This document shows positions 22,595-35,700 of a stretch of DNA of 64,000 nucleotides, one piece after another. The translations under genes and the position numbers were made by a program. The DNA is taken from positions 10,033,515 through 10,097,514 of the forward strand of contig OY829659.1 of NCBI GenBank assembly GCA_963691815.1. The letters run 5' to 3'. Each line of letters starts with the position of its first letter. Positions within the stretch are counted from its first letter, which is position 1. The stretch is from Echiichthys vipera. Its lineage: Eukaryota; Chordata; Actinopteri; Perciformes; Trachinidae. The notes below the pieces were generated by a model, which saw nothing but the letters and a program-made list of their open reading frames with translations, did no database searches and was not told the origin of the DNA.

Positions 22595-25500
22595 TCACTA
22601 TCGACATTTTAAAACTTTAAGTTATGATCTGAGATCAGAGTAGTGGTGTTTTTGCATTACAGTCAAGCAATGTGGCTTGAATTCATTGAATTAGGGTTTT
22701 TTTTCCAGTTGGACTTTCTGCAGTTGACATTATCGATCTCCACAGCGCTTGGTTATTGCTAGAGAAAAGTCTGGCTGCACTGCCTATCATTCTGATATAG
22801 AGGAAAAAACAATCCGACTTTGGACTGAAGATAGCAGAAGGGAAGGAGAATGCCATCAGAAATAGACGGCCAATGGTAGGCTCCTACATCCGCGGAATCT
22901 GACTATTCTTCTGCCATTACGGAGAAACTCAAAAGTCACATTAATTAATTTGAAAACATTACTTTTTATATGCAATAATAAAACAGGTACCATGTAAGTC
23001 TCTCTCAATGGTTTCACACAATTCCACTGATCAACATGTGATGAGAATGCACTAAAATATACAGCAATGTGTCAGCAGATGTACGGGAGAAGAAGATGAT
23101 TAAAACACTGCAGTTTTTAAATTTTTTTTTTTTTATTAAATGTTTCAGAAGTAAGGGAACACATTCAGCACGTTTGTTAGGCCTCAAGGATACATGGTAA
23201 GGTAATGCTGAATGTAAATATTACTTTTGTTTGTTTGAAATAAAACACCACATGGCACCTTTTCGTACTCTATGACTATATTAACATCTGTATTTTATGT
23301 CTATAGATATTTCCCAAAGAAGTAGAGAAAAGGAGAAGGATGTATTTGTAAAAGCTGCCTAAACAAATAGGTTACTCACACACAAACCCACGTGAAATAT
23401 GACACTGCCATATCCCAATGAAGTTCGTATAGGGCCATACAATAGCGTAGGTGTGGTCCTGTCAGATAACCAGAATAGGCAGACAGACACAAATAACCAT
23501 ACACACTTTCCAGTTTGCCCTCAGGGGATCTCGTATTAGCCAGCGGCGATAACCTCTGTCAGCCATTTGTCTCCTTCTCGTCCATCTGCTCTATAGGACC
23601 TGAACAGGCCTCTCTGTTCCCCTGACAAAGGAAGGAGGATCTGACAATAACTCACAACTACAGACCGGTCAGCGGTCAAACCCAGGTAAAAAAAAAAAAA
23701 AGAAAAGCCTCCCGGCCCTGCTTGCAGAAAAAAAAAGCTCAGAAGTAACAACTGAATAGAAGAAACTGGACAAAAGGTGGTGAAAGAGAGCTCGAAAGGC
23801 TGTGAATGTCTGAATTATTACCAGCCAAGACAGCAACGCTGGTATTTATTTCACCTTGTAAGTCTGTGTCTGTGTCATCATGGCAAAATGTGGTCCTGGA
23901 GACATACACTGCCGTGAGATAACACTTCTGGATGTTTATATGTCTGTCTGGCTGTGTGTACGCAGCCAGATTTTGACAATAATAATACAAAAAAAAATGC
24001 AGCCAGATTTTGTCACTGTGATGGCGTCACAACCGTGTTCATTAAATTATGCAGGCGGGTGTTTTCCCCATAGGCCAATATTCACACTTCTTACTCTCTG
24101 TTTTGCTCTTCACACACTCCTGAGGGAAATATCTGTCTCTTTAGCTGCAAAATGCTCAACTATGTTCACTAACCAGATGCTAACTCTGTCCGTCTGCTCT
24201 GCTGAGTGAATAGAAACAGCAGTCGCATTATAATTGTGTGTGATTGTAATAAAAATTAGATGATTAGAGCAGTTATAGCAGCCAATCCTGAATCTCACAC
24301 TTTTTAGTCACAGCTTCAAGAAGAAATTCCACTTCTAAGCTCTGTCATTATTAGCAAGTTAGCCAAAAATGGATACAGCATATACTACAATAAAGAGCTC
24401 AAACTGTATTATTGATCAGCATTAAAGCTACTTTTAGCCAAGCAGTTTTATAAAAGAAGAAAGCCAGAGGGAGTTAAATGACTGCCATGCCAACTTATGT
24501 TGTATCTAGCCAGCAATCTTTATCATAATTATGATTAACTATTCAACATCAATGTATTTGCCTATTAATATTTCCTTTCACGTCATGCCTGTTAGTTGCG
24601 ACAACAATCTGAGATTTTCCCTCCTATTACTTATTAATCCTGTGGGGGAAAATTTAACTTGAATATGGCATCTTAAATAAGCCATTCTCTTCCTCTTTGG
24701 TGCTCTGATCTTCTTATCAGCGCTTAAAGAGACCTTCCTGCAATGATGTCATACAACCTAAGCATACCTACCTGTATACAACCATGCACTAAAACATGCA
24801 TCAATCATCTTATCAACCTTTCCTGGCGCATTAGTTTGAAAACAGATCATGATGTCATGATGACTTTCACAAATCAGAATGCCACACCTTGTGCTAACTA
24901 GCCTCCATGCTATACAGTTGAATTATTAAGTAATAGCGTCCCCATCATGTACCAAACTTCTGAAACATAAAAGGTACTTCTGCATGAAATAATGTCCTGC
25001 GCTTATCTCTAATGTGTTAACTTTATTACCCATTAAACCCTTGATAATATCGGGGGTGATGGACTGTGGCCAGCCGAGTAGTTTCCACTTTGTAGCTCTA
25101 CCTTAGAAGCGCAACCTCATTCTTTAGGGCTAAAATGAGTCCTTGTCCCTGGGGTTCTTGATTACATCAGCTGATTTATTTTTAAATCATGCTGTTAGTC
25201 ATTAGGAATTCTCTCTTGTACCTGATTAAACCTCTGAATTCCCCGTCCCTTAGAATGAGTCACTCACATTTCCTTAACGCATTTACTTTCCTGAAACCAA
25301 CAATGCCAGTGAAAGCCTCGTCATGCAGGTACAAATGAAGAGGTGGAACTACAAGTTCACACTTCCATTATAGGCAAATGTAAACAACTTCAGGTGAAAA
25401 TAGTACAAACAACAACCAGTTAACTGATTTATAGCTCTGTCACCTCCCTGCTACATCCTTGACTATTATCTCACTCTGACATCTTGATTACATTTCAGAG

Positions 25501-25801
25501 AGAGTGATAATGATTTAATTACAGCAGCATTAGCCGAGGTCATTTATTTTTTTCTCCACCTTTTATCGGCTTCATTTTTGTTTGCTCTTTTATTTCTTCT
25601 TAAAAGTGTTGTGTAACCCTACCATTTCCACCTTTCAGCAACATATTCACACGTTTTTAGTTTGTTATTATTTTTAGCTAGTGCCTCCATGAGGTGCCTT
25701 ATTGCGGCAGAATCAATCTGAACCCATCTAAGCTTCATCTAACCTTACTTACGTAGCCAAACCAGTTAGTTCATCCTTGTAGAGGTGGGCTGTGTGAAAG
25801 G
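22595..25801. other. Intergenic, no gene seen
   Basis: AT-rich DNA with poly-T and poly-A runs near 23,120 and 23,690. The frames at 23,536-24,209 overlap homopolymers and show no domain. Confidence 0.6.
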
Positions 25802-26472
25802 TAGGGTTGCAAAATTCCCGGAATTTTCAAAGATGGAAACTTTCCATGGGAATTAACGGGAATTAATGGGAATAAACTGGGAATTTTCAAAATTGAAGGT
25901 TGGCTCTTCTTAGGGAACTTAAATATAGTTGAGCAAAGTATATTTTAGCCTAATATTGACTAAAAAAAACAGATGCCATTCAAATACACTTGAATATCCA
26001 TGCCATTCCTTAATCACATGCACAGAGCACATGCTTGCTGCATGGCTATTGAGACCCCCTACTGGCACTGTGCATGCCTCCATCACATGAACACATGGAC
26101 CACACTTTAGAGCCTGAAGGACAAAGAGTATTGAAGGCACACATTTGAGCCTGTGGACTTAACAAGTGAGGTAAGTTTTGATGATATTATGGGGAAATAT
26201 ATTCATTAAATGTTTAAATTGCAAATATCACATACACTGTATTAATCTGGTAGATAGCAATCTGATAAGTTAGATGCTAAATAAGCAATAGCTAGTAGGC
26301 TATAGCATAAAACAGATGCTAGCTACCTCATTTGGCTGTTTTGTTTTGAAGATCATTCCAGTTGTTTAGCTAGCCTTACTATTTATATCTGTTTATCATA
26401 TTGCATTGTATTACTACAATCTCTTGCATTGCATTAGCATTCTTACAAGCTCTTGTGTTATTTTACAGAAAA

Positions 26473-26796
26473 ATGCCACGTGCGCCATCTGATGTGTGGA
26501 GACATTTTACACCAGCTAATGTACAAGGGAAGTCTGTATATATGTGTAAGTATTGTGATAAGACCTACGTGAAGAATGCCACAAAAATGCAACAGCACAT
26601 TGCAAAGTGCAAGAAATTTCCTCAAGGCCCAACACATGCAGCAGCCAGGAGCTCCACTCAAGGGGAAAATGAATCTGTTTCAGCTGCATCAGAGTCAGAT
26701 ACCCACTCATCAGCTCTTGGTCCCTCTGGCATCAAAGGATTCTTTGATTTTATGGATGACACTAGCCCACTCCCAGTCTGCAGGCATCGACAGTGA
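26473..26796 (+). pseudogene. hAT transposase N-terminus with BED zinc finger
   Basis: The ATG lies just after a TTTTACAG acceptor. The frame begins MPRAPSDVWRHF and contains a BED finger with Cys pair CKYC and a downstream HIAKC (His/Cys ligands), which would bind the element's ends. A Ser/Thr-rich linker follows, then LGPSGIKGFFDFMD. It stops after 107 codons because the next homologous segment is in a different frame. The break is near 26,780 and probably marks an internal deletion. Confidence 0.8.
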
Positions 26797-27586
26797 CATC
26801 AAGAAGGTCATCTTGGATGATGTGTTCTGGGAAAGGGTATCTAGCAGTCAGAAAATCCTCAAACCTATTGCAGCAGCAATAGCAAAGATAGAGGGGGATG
26901 GTGCCATCTTATCGGATGTCCAGTGCCTTTTTGCAGAGCTCAAGGAGGAAATCCAGACAGTTTTGCCCACTTCCCTACTGCTGAAAGCAAAGGAAACGGC
27001 TGTGGTCAAGTCATTGGAAAAGCGGAGGGAGTTCTGCATGAAGCCAGTGCATGCAGCAGCATACATGCTGGACCCCAAATATGACAAGGGCATACTTTCT
27101 GGGGAAGAGATCAACGGTGCCTATGCGGTCATTACAGCCATGTCTGACCGCTTGGGTCTCGATAAAGGCAAAGTTCTAGGCAGTTTGGCAAAGTATCGAA
27201 CAAAGCAAGGCCTTTGGAAAGGGGATGGAATATGGCAGTCATGCCAGCACATATCTGCAGCCACCTGGTGGAAGGGACTATGTGAATCTGAGGCCCTTGC
27301 ACCTGTAGCCTCCATCATCCTCCAAATCCCACCATCATCAGCCGCCTCCGAGCGCAACTGGTCACTGTTTGGGAACACCCACACAAAGGTTCGCAACAGG
27401 CTCACAAATGTGAGAGTGGAAAAGCTGGTTGGCATTCGGGCAAACCTACGGCTGTTTGAGCCTGACACAGAGCCATCCTCAACAAGGCTGGAAAGTGACA
27501 CTGAAGAGGAAGACTCAGAGTTGGATATTGAGGAAGTGGACATGTTGTTGGATGATGATGAGGTCCAGGAAGAGTCTATTGACTGA
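26781..27586 (+). pseudogene. hAT transposase C-terminal half with dimerisation domain
   Basis: From about 26,781 the open frame reads SDIKKVILDDVFWERVSSS onward, matching the C-terminal part of BED-type hAT transposases. The hAT dimerisation signature PPSSAASERNWSLFG is followed by RNRLTNVRVEKLVGI and an acidic tail. The N-terminal catalytic Asp region and RNase-H core expected between this and the BED finger (roughly 250 residues) are absent. The copy could not be an active transposase, though the C-terminal domain remains open. Confidence 0.8.
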
Positions 27587-28043
27587 GCAAAAAAGAGAAA
27601 AGAGGATTGCTTGAAGGAAGATTTGCATGTTTAAAGAGACATTTTGGAGGAAAAGTGGCATTTTTCATTTAACCTTTTGAATGGGACTTTGTGGAGATTT
27701 CTGGATGGGGGGCATTTTTTTTGGGGGGGGAGTGGGGTTAGGGGATGGTATTATTAAACTCAACATTTCTGTTTTTGTTCATCCATGAAACAAGTTATTG
27801 AAACGTGTTCTATTCCACTGTATTACAAATAAATCTGTTGAAATATCTGTTGAAAACATTTTGCATGGAGTTTTTCTTATGACTTCTGTTTATATTTATG
27901 CTTGGAAATAATATATTCCCAGTTAGTTCTCCTAAGTTTCCAATATGGAATATTTCCAAAATTCCCGAGCTTAACTTACCATGGAAATTTACCGGAAACT
28001 TTCCGGAAATTTACCGGAAATTTTCCGCCCCTTTGCAACCCTA

Positions 28044-30015
28044 GTGAAAGGTCACTGAAAGAATGTAAACATCCGAGTAAAAAACTACACACACCAAGAG
28101 AAATGTTCCACTGTTAAAAGCACGAGCAGCCTCGTGAAGTCAAACGACCACACACCACATGAAGTCTGAACTCTAAGCTAGTGCTAATTTGAGTCTAAAA
28201 ACCTCCTAAAACGACTGCTATACTATGCAATTCTAACTGCTTTTTCTGCAGTCCACCATTAACAACTGTTAACACATTTCTTGCTACCTTAGAGGACAAG
28301 GGAAAGAGAGAAACAGCTCATCTTTCAACACCCGGGGTAGGTTAATGTGTATGGCCCACAGCTTCGTGATCCTACTCTATTTTATAGCCCTGCCCTTCTA
28401 TTTGCTTCTATCTTTTGTGTCCGGCTTCCTTTCATCTTCCTGCAAACACACACATCACAAAATCTTACCACACAACTACCTGCATGCAACAATCACCAAA
28501 TATATGCATTGCCACGTGTTTGCATGTGTTGGCTTTGTGTCAAGTTATCATGTGTCGCTCTGAGTTGACAAGTACAACCATCTATCGATGCATGATATCC
28601 AAGTAGTGCAACATTAGATGAGTTTCAGTCCAACAGGTGTTGATGTGGGCACCTGTTGTAGAAGATGGATGCATGCTTTTGGGTTCTCTTGCCTTGGTGT
28701 GGACATGAGTATCTGTTGCATTAAACCAACATGCATATCTACTCTGCACAAACATCTCTGTAAGGGTCTCTTTGCAGCCTCCAGGTCACCCTCTGTGGGT
28801 GCAGCGGAGTCGACCCGGGTCAGGGGTCAGCGGCCTGAGCAAGGCATCCAGCAGCGGCACACAGAGAATCCACTGTGCTCCTCCTGCTCCCACCATCTGA
28901 CCAATGCACTGCATGAGTGCTTCAGTTTCAGCTACAGCACAAAACAACAGTGTCCTGTTTCCCCTCAAAGCAACGCTGCCACAGCTCCTTTTGTTCCCAC
29001 TTTAAATAAAACATAATCCAGTCATTAGGTAGAAAGCCCTCCTGTGCATAATTTAGGGGCAGGTATTAATTTGAGGCATGGAGATAAGGTTAAGGAAGGA
29101 CAATACGATGTTGTTTTCACAATACTGTCAAACTACAGGCATCGTATAAGTAATGTGCGACACAGAAAGTATGAAAATGGCAATTAAATGTGGTGATAAC
29201 AGTAGTTTGGGGTTGTTGTTTGGCTCCACTGCACACTATTCATGATTGGGCTGCAGTTAACCATCATTTTCATCATCATCAATTCATTTGTCAGAGCCAA
29301 ATGTGATGTTAGTCTGAAGTCTGCAAGCCCTAATCATGATAATAATAATAATAACAATAATAATACTTGTCATTCAGGACACAATGAAAGGTCCTAGTTC
29401 AACAAAAAATAGCACAATAAATACAAAAATACAAGGTAAATATATAAATATAAGGGGAAAATAGATACGTTTAGTATACCTAAAACGTAATCCATTATAA
29501 ACTAGTATGAACACCTGAACGTGTATAGGTAAAGATAATTCTAAGATATAAAATAAAATAAAAAGCAGTGTTAAAGATGAGGAAGCCAAACAACAGCCTG
29601 AATTTCTAAAACGAGAATAAAGACAGTCTTAAATATATATATATATATATATTATATATAGAGTATAATATATATTCTATATATATTTTAATATGTCCAC
29701 TAAGTCAGAACATGATATTACAGATAATTCAGTAGCAATACTATGTTCAAAAATACAATTAACCACTACCTACTAATAGGGGGTATGTGTTACCCAACGT
29801 TACCGTTTGCTCTGAATAGACCTGGAACAGCTTATTAAAGGACTAGAAGCTTTACAACTTTTAAAACCTACACAAATAAAGAGAAGTTTAATATAAAACA
29901 TATCCATAAAGCTTCTTTTTTACTAGAAATACTAAGCTACAGGTTGACAGTTGACACCCGAAACCAACAGCGATACTAAAATGCACCTGCTGCTTTCAAA
30001 GTCCCCTTCACGTAC
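28044..30015. other. Intergenic, AT-rich
   Basis: Contains a (TAA)n stretch at 29,336-29,366 and an imperfect (AT)n run at 29,632-29,688. A 132-codon plus-strand frame at 28,618-29,016 is Cys/Ser-rich with no recognised domain and no splice signal, so I do not call it a gene. Confidence 0.55.
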
Positions 30016-30350
30016 CTGTTGATTCACTTCGCTGTTTTCACCTTGTAGTCCTTGTTTCTCTCAGGTGTGTTTCCTCTTCTCGAGTCAATTTAATGAAACA
30101 CATAAACTAACGGATACAATTGTTTTTTTTCTGGACTAACGTGTCTCACCGTGCCCCGGTAATGAGCTTTTCCTTTTCCTTCGCTCGCAGTTAGCTTTAC
30201 CTTATTCCCTGGTGAGAGGGGAAAGCAAGCGGATGAAAGGTAATAGAGGACCGTGTCGACCAATCAGATGAGGCGGGAGGCGGGCACTTTGGGGAAAAGG
30301 CGACACCTCATTGGTCAGTCCGTCTTAATGGCGGAACGGTGAAAACCAGT
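30016..30350 (-). promoter_or_regulatory. Promoter-like segment with candidate non-coding exon
   Basis: Reading the minus strand: GTTCCGCCATTAAG (YY1-type), GACTGACCAATGAGG (CCAAT) and an inverted CCAAT (CTGATTGGTCG) over a GC/CpG-richer block. About 200 nt later comes a strong donor, AACAG/GTACGTG (exon end 30,016). No start codon with a long frame is attached. It may be a distal alternative first exon of shroom1, a non-coding RNA, or the relic of a lost gene. Confidence 0.5.
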
Positions 30351-31919
30351 GTGAAACGGGGGATTTCTCTGTATTGTTTTGGTGTTCTTCAGTTCACTGG
30401 AAAGAGACACAAGCCAAAACTAAACAGTGACTTTTTTTTTTTTTACTGCATGTTACTTACTGAAAGAGACACGTAGTGCAAGTGAATAGTTCAACAAATT
30501 AAATATTCATGTTTAAAAAAAAATGCTATCTTTCAAATATGGTAAGTAAAACTGACAAGAGGAACAAAAACATGTGAAAAAACAAAGAAAAAAACCCACC
30601 AGTCTATATAGAGTTAATGTTTTCAGGGCAGCACAATGTGGATTGAAAGGAGCTAATCATTTCTAAGAGGCTCTGCAATGCAAAGCTATATAAACTACTT
30701 TGAATACCTTTGTTTCATGCACAGAAAGATTAAGCACCAACTGAAGCCGCACTGTTTGCATGGCGACACAGTAGAACAACAAAATATGTAATATCTTCGA
30801 GGCCATATCGATTCACATACACAGGCCCACAAAAAGACCAATAATTTGATGATTTTAAGATTCTACGTTCCTTCCTTCCAATATTACAACCCAGGAAACC
30901 TGTCAAAATATCACAAACAAGCCAGTGACAATAAGGCTCACATTGATTGGACTGCAATGATGGTAGCAACTCATGACCACTTGGTGGCAATTTAATCAGT
31001 GAGAAGTGAAGCACAGGCCGGGGAGTTGTCAGCAGTTGTCTGTTATACCAAGTCACTACATGGGGTTAACGAAATAATGTAAGCAGCACTATGTGCAAAG
31101 ATACTTCAGCTCAAACACTGCTACTAAGGCTGGTCAGGACACTCCAATTTGTGATACTTATGTAACGAAGTACATTTACTTAAATACTTGGATTTTACTT
31201 GGGTATTATCATTGTATGCCACTTTATACTTCATTTCATGATTGAAAATACTTTTAACTATATCTATCTCCCACAGTACGTAAATTAAAACGAGCTCCAC
31301 CTCCATAATTCTGCTTTTACATTACTAATAATCCAATACTCTAGTTGTTTTTCTGCACAGACTTTGACTTTTTATACTGTGAGTATAGCTAATAATTTGA
31401 ATGCAGAACTTTTACATGTAATGGGGTATTTAGACATTGTGCGGCACCACAATGTTCTCAATTCAGGCAGCGATTTGGACTCTTTTTTAGCTTTGTTAGT
31501 TGTTTTAAAAACATATAAAGGTGCTGACATTTGCTGCTTATGGCCAATCAACTAATACGACAGAAATTAAATGACACATAAACTAAAGGACAGAAGACAG
31601 AAATTACAATTTCCAAAATCTCCAAAGTGTTTAGATGTTTCCTATGCCAGGTGTTTTTACTAAGACATTATGAAAAGAGTTACTTATGTTGCGTTGTGCT
31701 TCCAAAACATCAGTTTCATGGTAAAAAAAAAAATGACTTGGCCTTAGGTGGCACTATGAAGCACGTGAGGATGCACATGCACACAGTGTGTTTTGTTATG
31801 CAATGCTGAATGTATACATTAGTTTTGTTTGCTCATCATCACCATGAGCAAATGACACGTGTTACGCGTTCTATGAAACTCAAAAATCTCACGCTTCTAA
31901 ATAGAAAATGAGTAACCAG
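30351..31919. other. Intergenic between promoter-like block and aff4 3' end
   Basis: Holds a second copy of the ACTTAAGTA-type repeat at about 31,155-31,345 (GAAGTACATTTACTTAAATA, then TGCCACTTTATACTTCATTT). No gene seen. Confidence 0.55.
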
Positions 31920-34900
31920 CCATTAAACATATCCATATATATTTTATTCTCAATACGGCAAAATACAAAGAATATTCAGGACAGACTCATTAGTCACAAT
32001 TAATACTCACTTCACAAGAATGCTTTAAATTACATAACCTAAGTTTGAAGATCAAACTCAATGAGTACCTTTAATCATATTGCATCCATCATATATAGTA
32101 TCTCTATCATCAGTTCTCTTAAAACTAATCCAATTTAGACTATTGTACATAGTGTATGCTGCTGGTCTCACTTTAGAGACGACTTTTTAGAAAAAAAGGT
32201 GTTATACAACATACTGTATAAACTGCTACAACTGTTTTGACCTGTAGAGAAATACCTCTGTTTCAAAAGACATGTTGGACCAACTGTTCAAAAGGGACAC
32301 ACAGTAAATACATCTCTCTCGTGAGGAGGAAACAGATGCGGTTTTACACAACAGACTGTACACACCATCCATCCATCCCATGAGATCAACAATATACATT
32401 TCATGAAAAGTACACGCCTCCATATCAAATACAGAGAAGACAAAATATTCGCACTTGGATTCTAGACTCATTAATGATTATGTGGCGACCATGATACTGG
32501 GAGACAGTGAAGCAGAAGACAAAGTATACGAGCACGGTAAGAAAAAGACTGAGAAATAAATTTGATATACAGTGTTAAAGAGACTAGGACGTACTCTGTA
32601 ACAGCTTGGAAGAAGAAAACACAAAAGCCCATAGAGGGAAAAAAAATGTGCATAAAAGTATCTCACAATGTATGTACAGCAATTTTTAAATTTCAATAAA
32701 AATGTCAACCTGTAGTAGAAATTCACCCTTAAAGAAATGTTATATTTACAATTTATACATTTGTATTTAAATAGAAACATGCACGTGTTAACATCTTCCT
32801 ACTGAATGTCAAAAAAACTCATCTTACCCTGGATTCTTTCAAGTTAGAATTAATATTAATTACTACTTACAATGAAATCTCATCATGAACAACCCCGATA
32901 CATTTACATCTTCCTATTTCATAAAATGGTACTCCTTAAAATGGCAAAATAGAAAAAAATATCAAGCAAAGGGGCAGAAAAATAAATAAGTGTGAGTAGC
33001 AAACTGTTAAAAATTACTCTAATGCTAAATTTTGTACATTTGACTACAAGATAGTGTATGGAACACTAGGCGCGGACCTGTACTTACAAAGTGTACCAGT
33101 GTATGAAGACATTGACTGTGCTGGCAAAACCCACAGAGGAATTCCTATGAGAAAAGTGGCCTCCAGCTTTAAGTACAAAATGGCTCATGCCATTTGTGTT
33201 TGGTTATAAAAACAGATCTATATACACATATATACTAAACCAGTACACAAAATTGCAAAAGCTAAAGGCATTGGACACTTGAGTTCAACAGGTTTCTCAC
33301 TGAGGCGGAAAAAAAAAAGAAGTGGGGGGAAAAAATCCCAAGCCAAAAATTAAAGATTTCCCACAGAAACAGATCCTTTTTTGTAAAAATCCTGCATAGA
33401 TTAAAATAATACCTCCTCTGGCGTTCTATTTTTCAAGTGCCAGAGGAAATAACAGTATCCCCTCCTACGATACAGGACAGGGAGCCAGTGAAGGAAAGAA
33501 AATACAAAGCCCAACAAACAAAAAGAAGGTCAAACCTGGGGCAAATAGTAAACTTAAGATTTATTTTGAGGTGAGAAGGGTGTACCATGTGTCAGTACAC
33601 CAAATGTATCTTTGAAAATGAGAGAGAAGTGCCAAGTTACAGACTATTATAGGTCTGAAACTTTATGCCACTTTCCTGTTCTTGCTGCAAACTCATCTGC
33701 CATCAACCAAAAACAAACCCCATGAATACTATTTGATCCAGGCTTTAATATTTCCAGCATGTTTTAATGAGGTCGGCCTACCAAAATACCCAAAAAGGAC
33801 AGTCCTGCATGTCTTTGACCATTACCAAACACCCACATGTCAACTGAAATACTAGGTGTAATGTTAACGTCTTCATTCGAAAACCACTGCCATGGACATT
33901 TCCCTCGATGACAATTAGTTATTCTAAACAACAGAAATGTTCATATTCATATCACTGTTACTCTGTCGTCTGTACCCCGCCTAACGTGCTGACACGCTCC
34001 TTATCTACCGTCTTGTAATACAAGCATGATTACAATTTAAATAGGAAAAATTACATACACAAATACTTTGCATCTTATAACCCTTGGTTCAACCCTGTTT
34101 TAAAAGAATGCATTTGAAAAGTTATACTTCTGCTTGGCCAGAGGAAGAAAAAACAAAAAAACTGCTTGGTATATAAATAAAATCTATATTGGCCGTTATA
34201 CTTCTTTTCTGAAATATATAATGTTAGATTTAAAACTCTTTGTTCTATAAATGCAACACTGATTAGTTTGCCTCTCTAAATCTTTCCTTCCAGATAAATT
34301 TGCCATTGTTGTGCCAAATTAGTGGTCACTCAAACCCAACTGCAATATAAATAACTGCATTGTATATGTGGAAACGATCTTCAATACTAAAGACACTCCC
34401 TGCTGTTCCTTAGAAAAATACACTCTGAGCAAACAAGGGGATCAATAAAATAATAACACTGTCTGGAAGTGACTCTTCCTTGAGGACATTTCTCAGTGAA
34501 CAATGTAGGTACAAGTGTAAAAACATTTCAGAGGAAGAGACTCATAATCGGGAGCTTCAAAGACAGCAAATCTCTTAGAGAGAACATTAACGTGATCAAT
34601 TTAATTAAGGCCAAGAGTCTTATAGCCCCCGTTAGCGGCCTCTACAGGCCATGCTTCTTTCTGCATCAAACCGGACAACAAATGATTGAACGAACTTACC
34701 AACATTCAATTTTCTAGCAGAGCTAAAAGTAGTTCATGATTCTGGATAATAACATTACACTGTTAAAAACTACTACAGTGATTGATAAAGAGAAAATTTA
34801 TAAATATATGTGTGTCAGAAGTATTAATCTGCTGTGCACAGTAGCCCTTCCCACAGTCTGTCCTTAAATCTTGTGGGCATGCTCCAAGATTAAGCTTTAG

Positions 34901-35700
34901 TGCCGAGGGACTTTGAAGGAAAGATTAATAGAGATGGTGTAGTGTATCTTAATTTGGGGCCAACACCATCTTTGCTTTAAATTGCAATAACATGACTCAA
35001 AATTTTAAAGACTGCAATAAAAAACAAACGTTGCCAGCTTCCATTAACTGCTAAATGTTTAAAAAAAAATGCATACAATGGGTAAAAGCCAAAAAAAAAA
35101 AAAAATATCCAGATATGGTGGGTGGCTGTTTGTTTTCCTGTCGCTCACATACAAGGCACAAAAATGATAAAGAGAAACCTTCATTTTAAAGCACCTTTGG
35201 TGTTCATGGGAGGTACTTTGGTGAAACAAAGTCAAATAAAAAGTTAAAAGCCAAGGTAGCCTAAAAAACAAACCCCATTTTTAAGCATTTTCATAAATAA
35301 TTCACCCAGCGCTTCCATGCCAAATAGATAAAAACATGGCATTCAAAGATTGTAAGAATGCCGATATATGAAGCAAGGCGATAAGCTCTTTTTGTTCCTG
35401 TGCTGCAGTTTTGATGCTTCTCCCTGTGTGGTGCTGTCGACGGTGTGAGATGCTCTAGATTGCTCAGTGTTTTTGGCAAGCTGGTGTAGAAAATGGACAC
35501 AGTGTTGGATATATGTCTGAGAAGTTCATCAGGTGTGTGTGTGTGTGTGTGTATGTGTGTGAGGACCAGAGGTGGACTGTGTGTGTGCATACAGTACATC
35601 ATTTGTATATGTATCCGTCTGTGAGGACATGCGTGTGTGTCTTTGAGCACAAGCGGCTGAGGTGTGTATGTAGAAACAGCATTCAGGGAACGAGTCCTCG
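31920..35700 (-). other. aff4: Probable aff4 3' UTR
   Basis: Downstream of the aff4 stop at 35,701 the minus strand stays free of recognisable genes or repeats for ~3.8 kb. Candidate AATAAA signals read on the minus strand are at 33,560-33,565 and 31,943-31,948. Long AU-rich 3' UTRs are typical of AFF-family genes. A (TG)n tract sits at 35,532-35,560. The end point is inferred. Confidence 0.45.

Larger units (their letters stand above)
25802..28043 (+). mobile_element. hAT DNA transposon, internally deleted
   Basis: A 2,242-bp element with inverted ends TAGGGTTGCAAA and TTTGCAACCCTA, flanked by an exact 8-bp target duplication GTGAAAGG (25,794-25,801 and 28,044-28,051). Both subterminal regions carry clustered GGAATT / GGAAATTTCCGG-like motifs, probably transposase binding sites. 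Inside are a 5' leader with a consensus intron (donor after 26,170, acceptor ending 26,468), a BED-finger start, a C-terminal transposase half in another frame, and an AATAAA at 27,829. Catalytic core missing. Confidence 0.92.

Noticed and set aside
28618..29016. 132-codon Cys-containing plus-strand frame
   Set aside because: Checked as a possible leap2-like or other small secreted peptide. There is no signal peptide and no matching Cys spacing.
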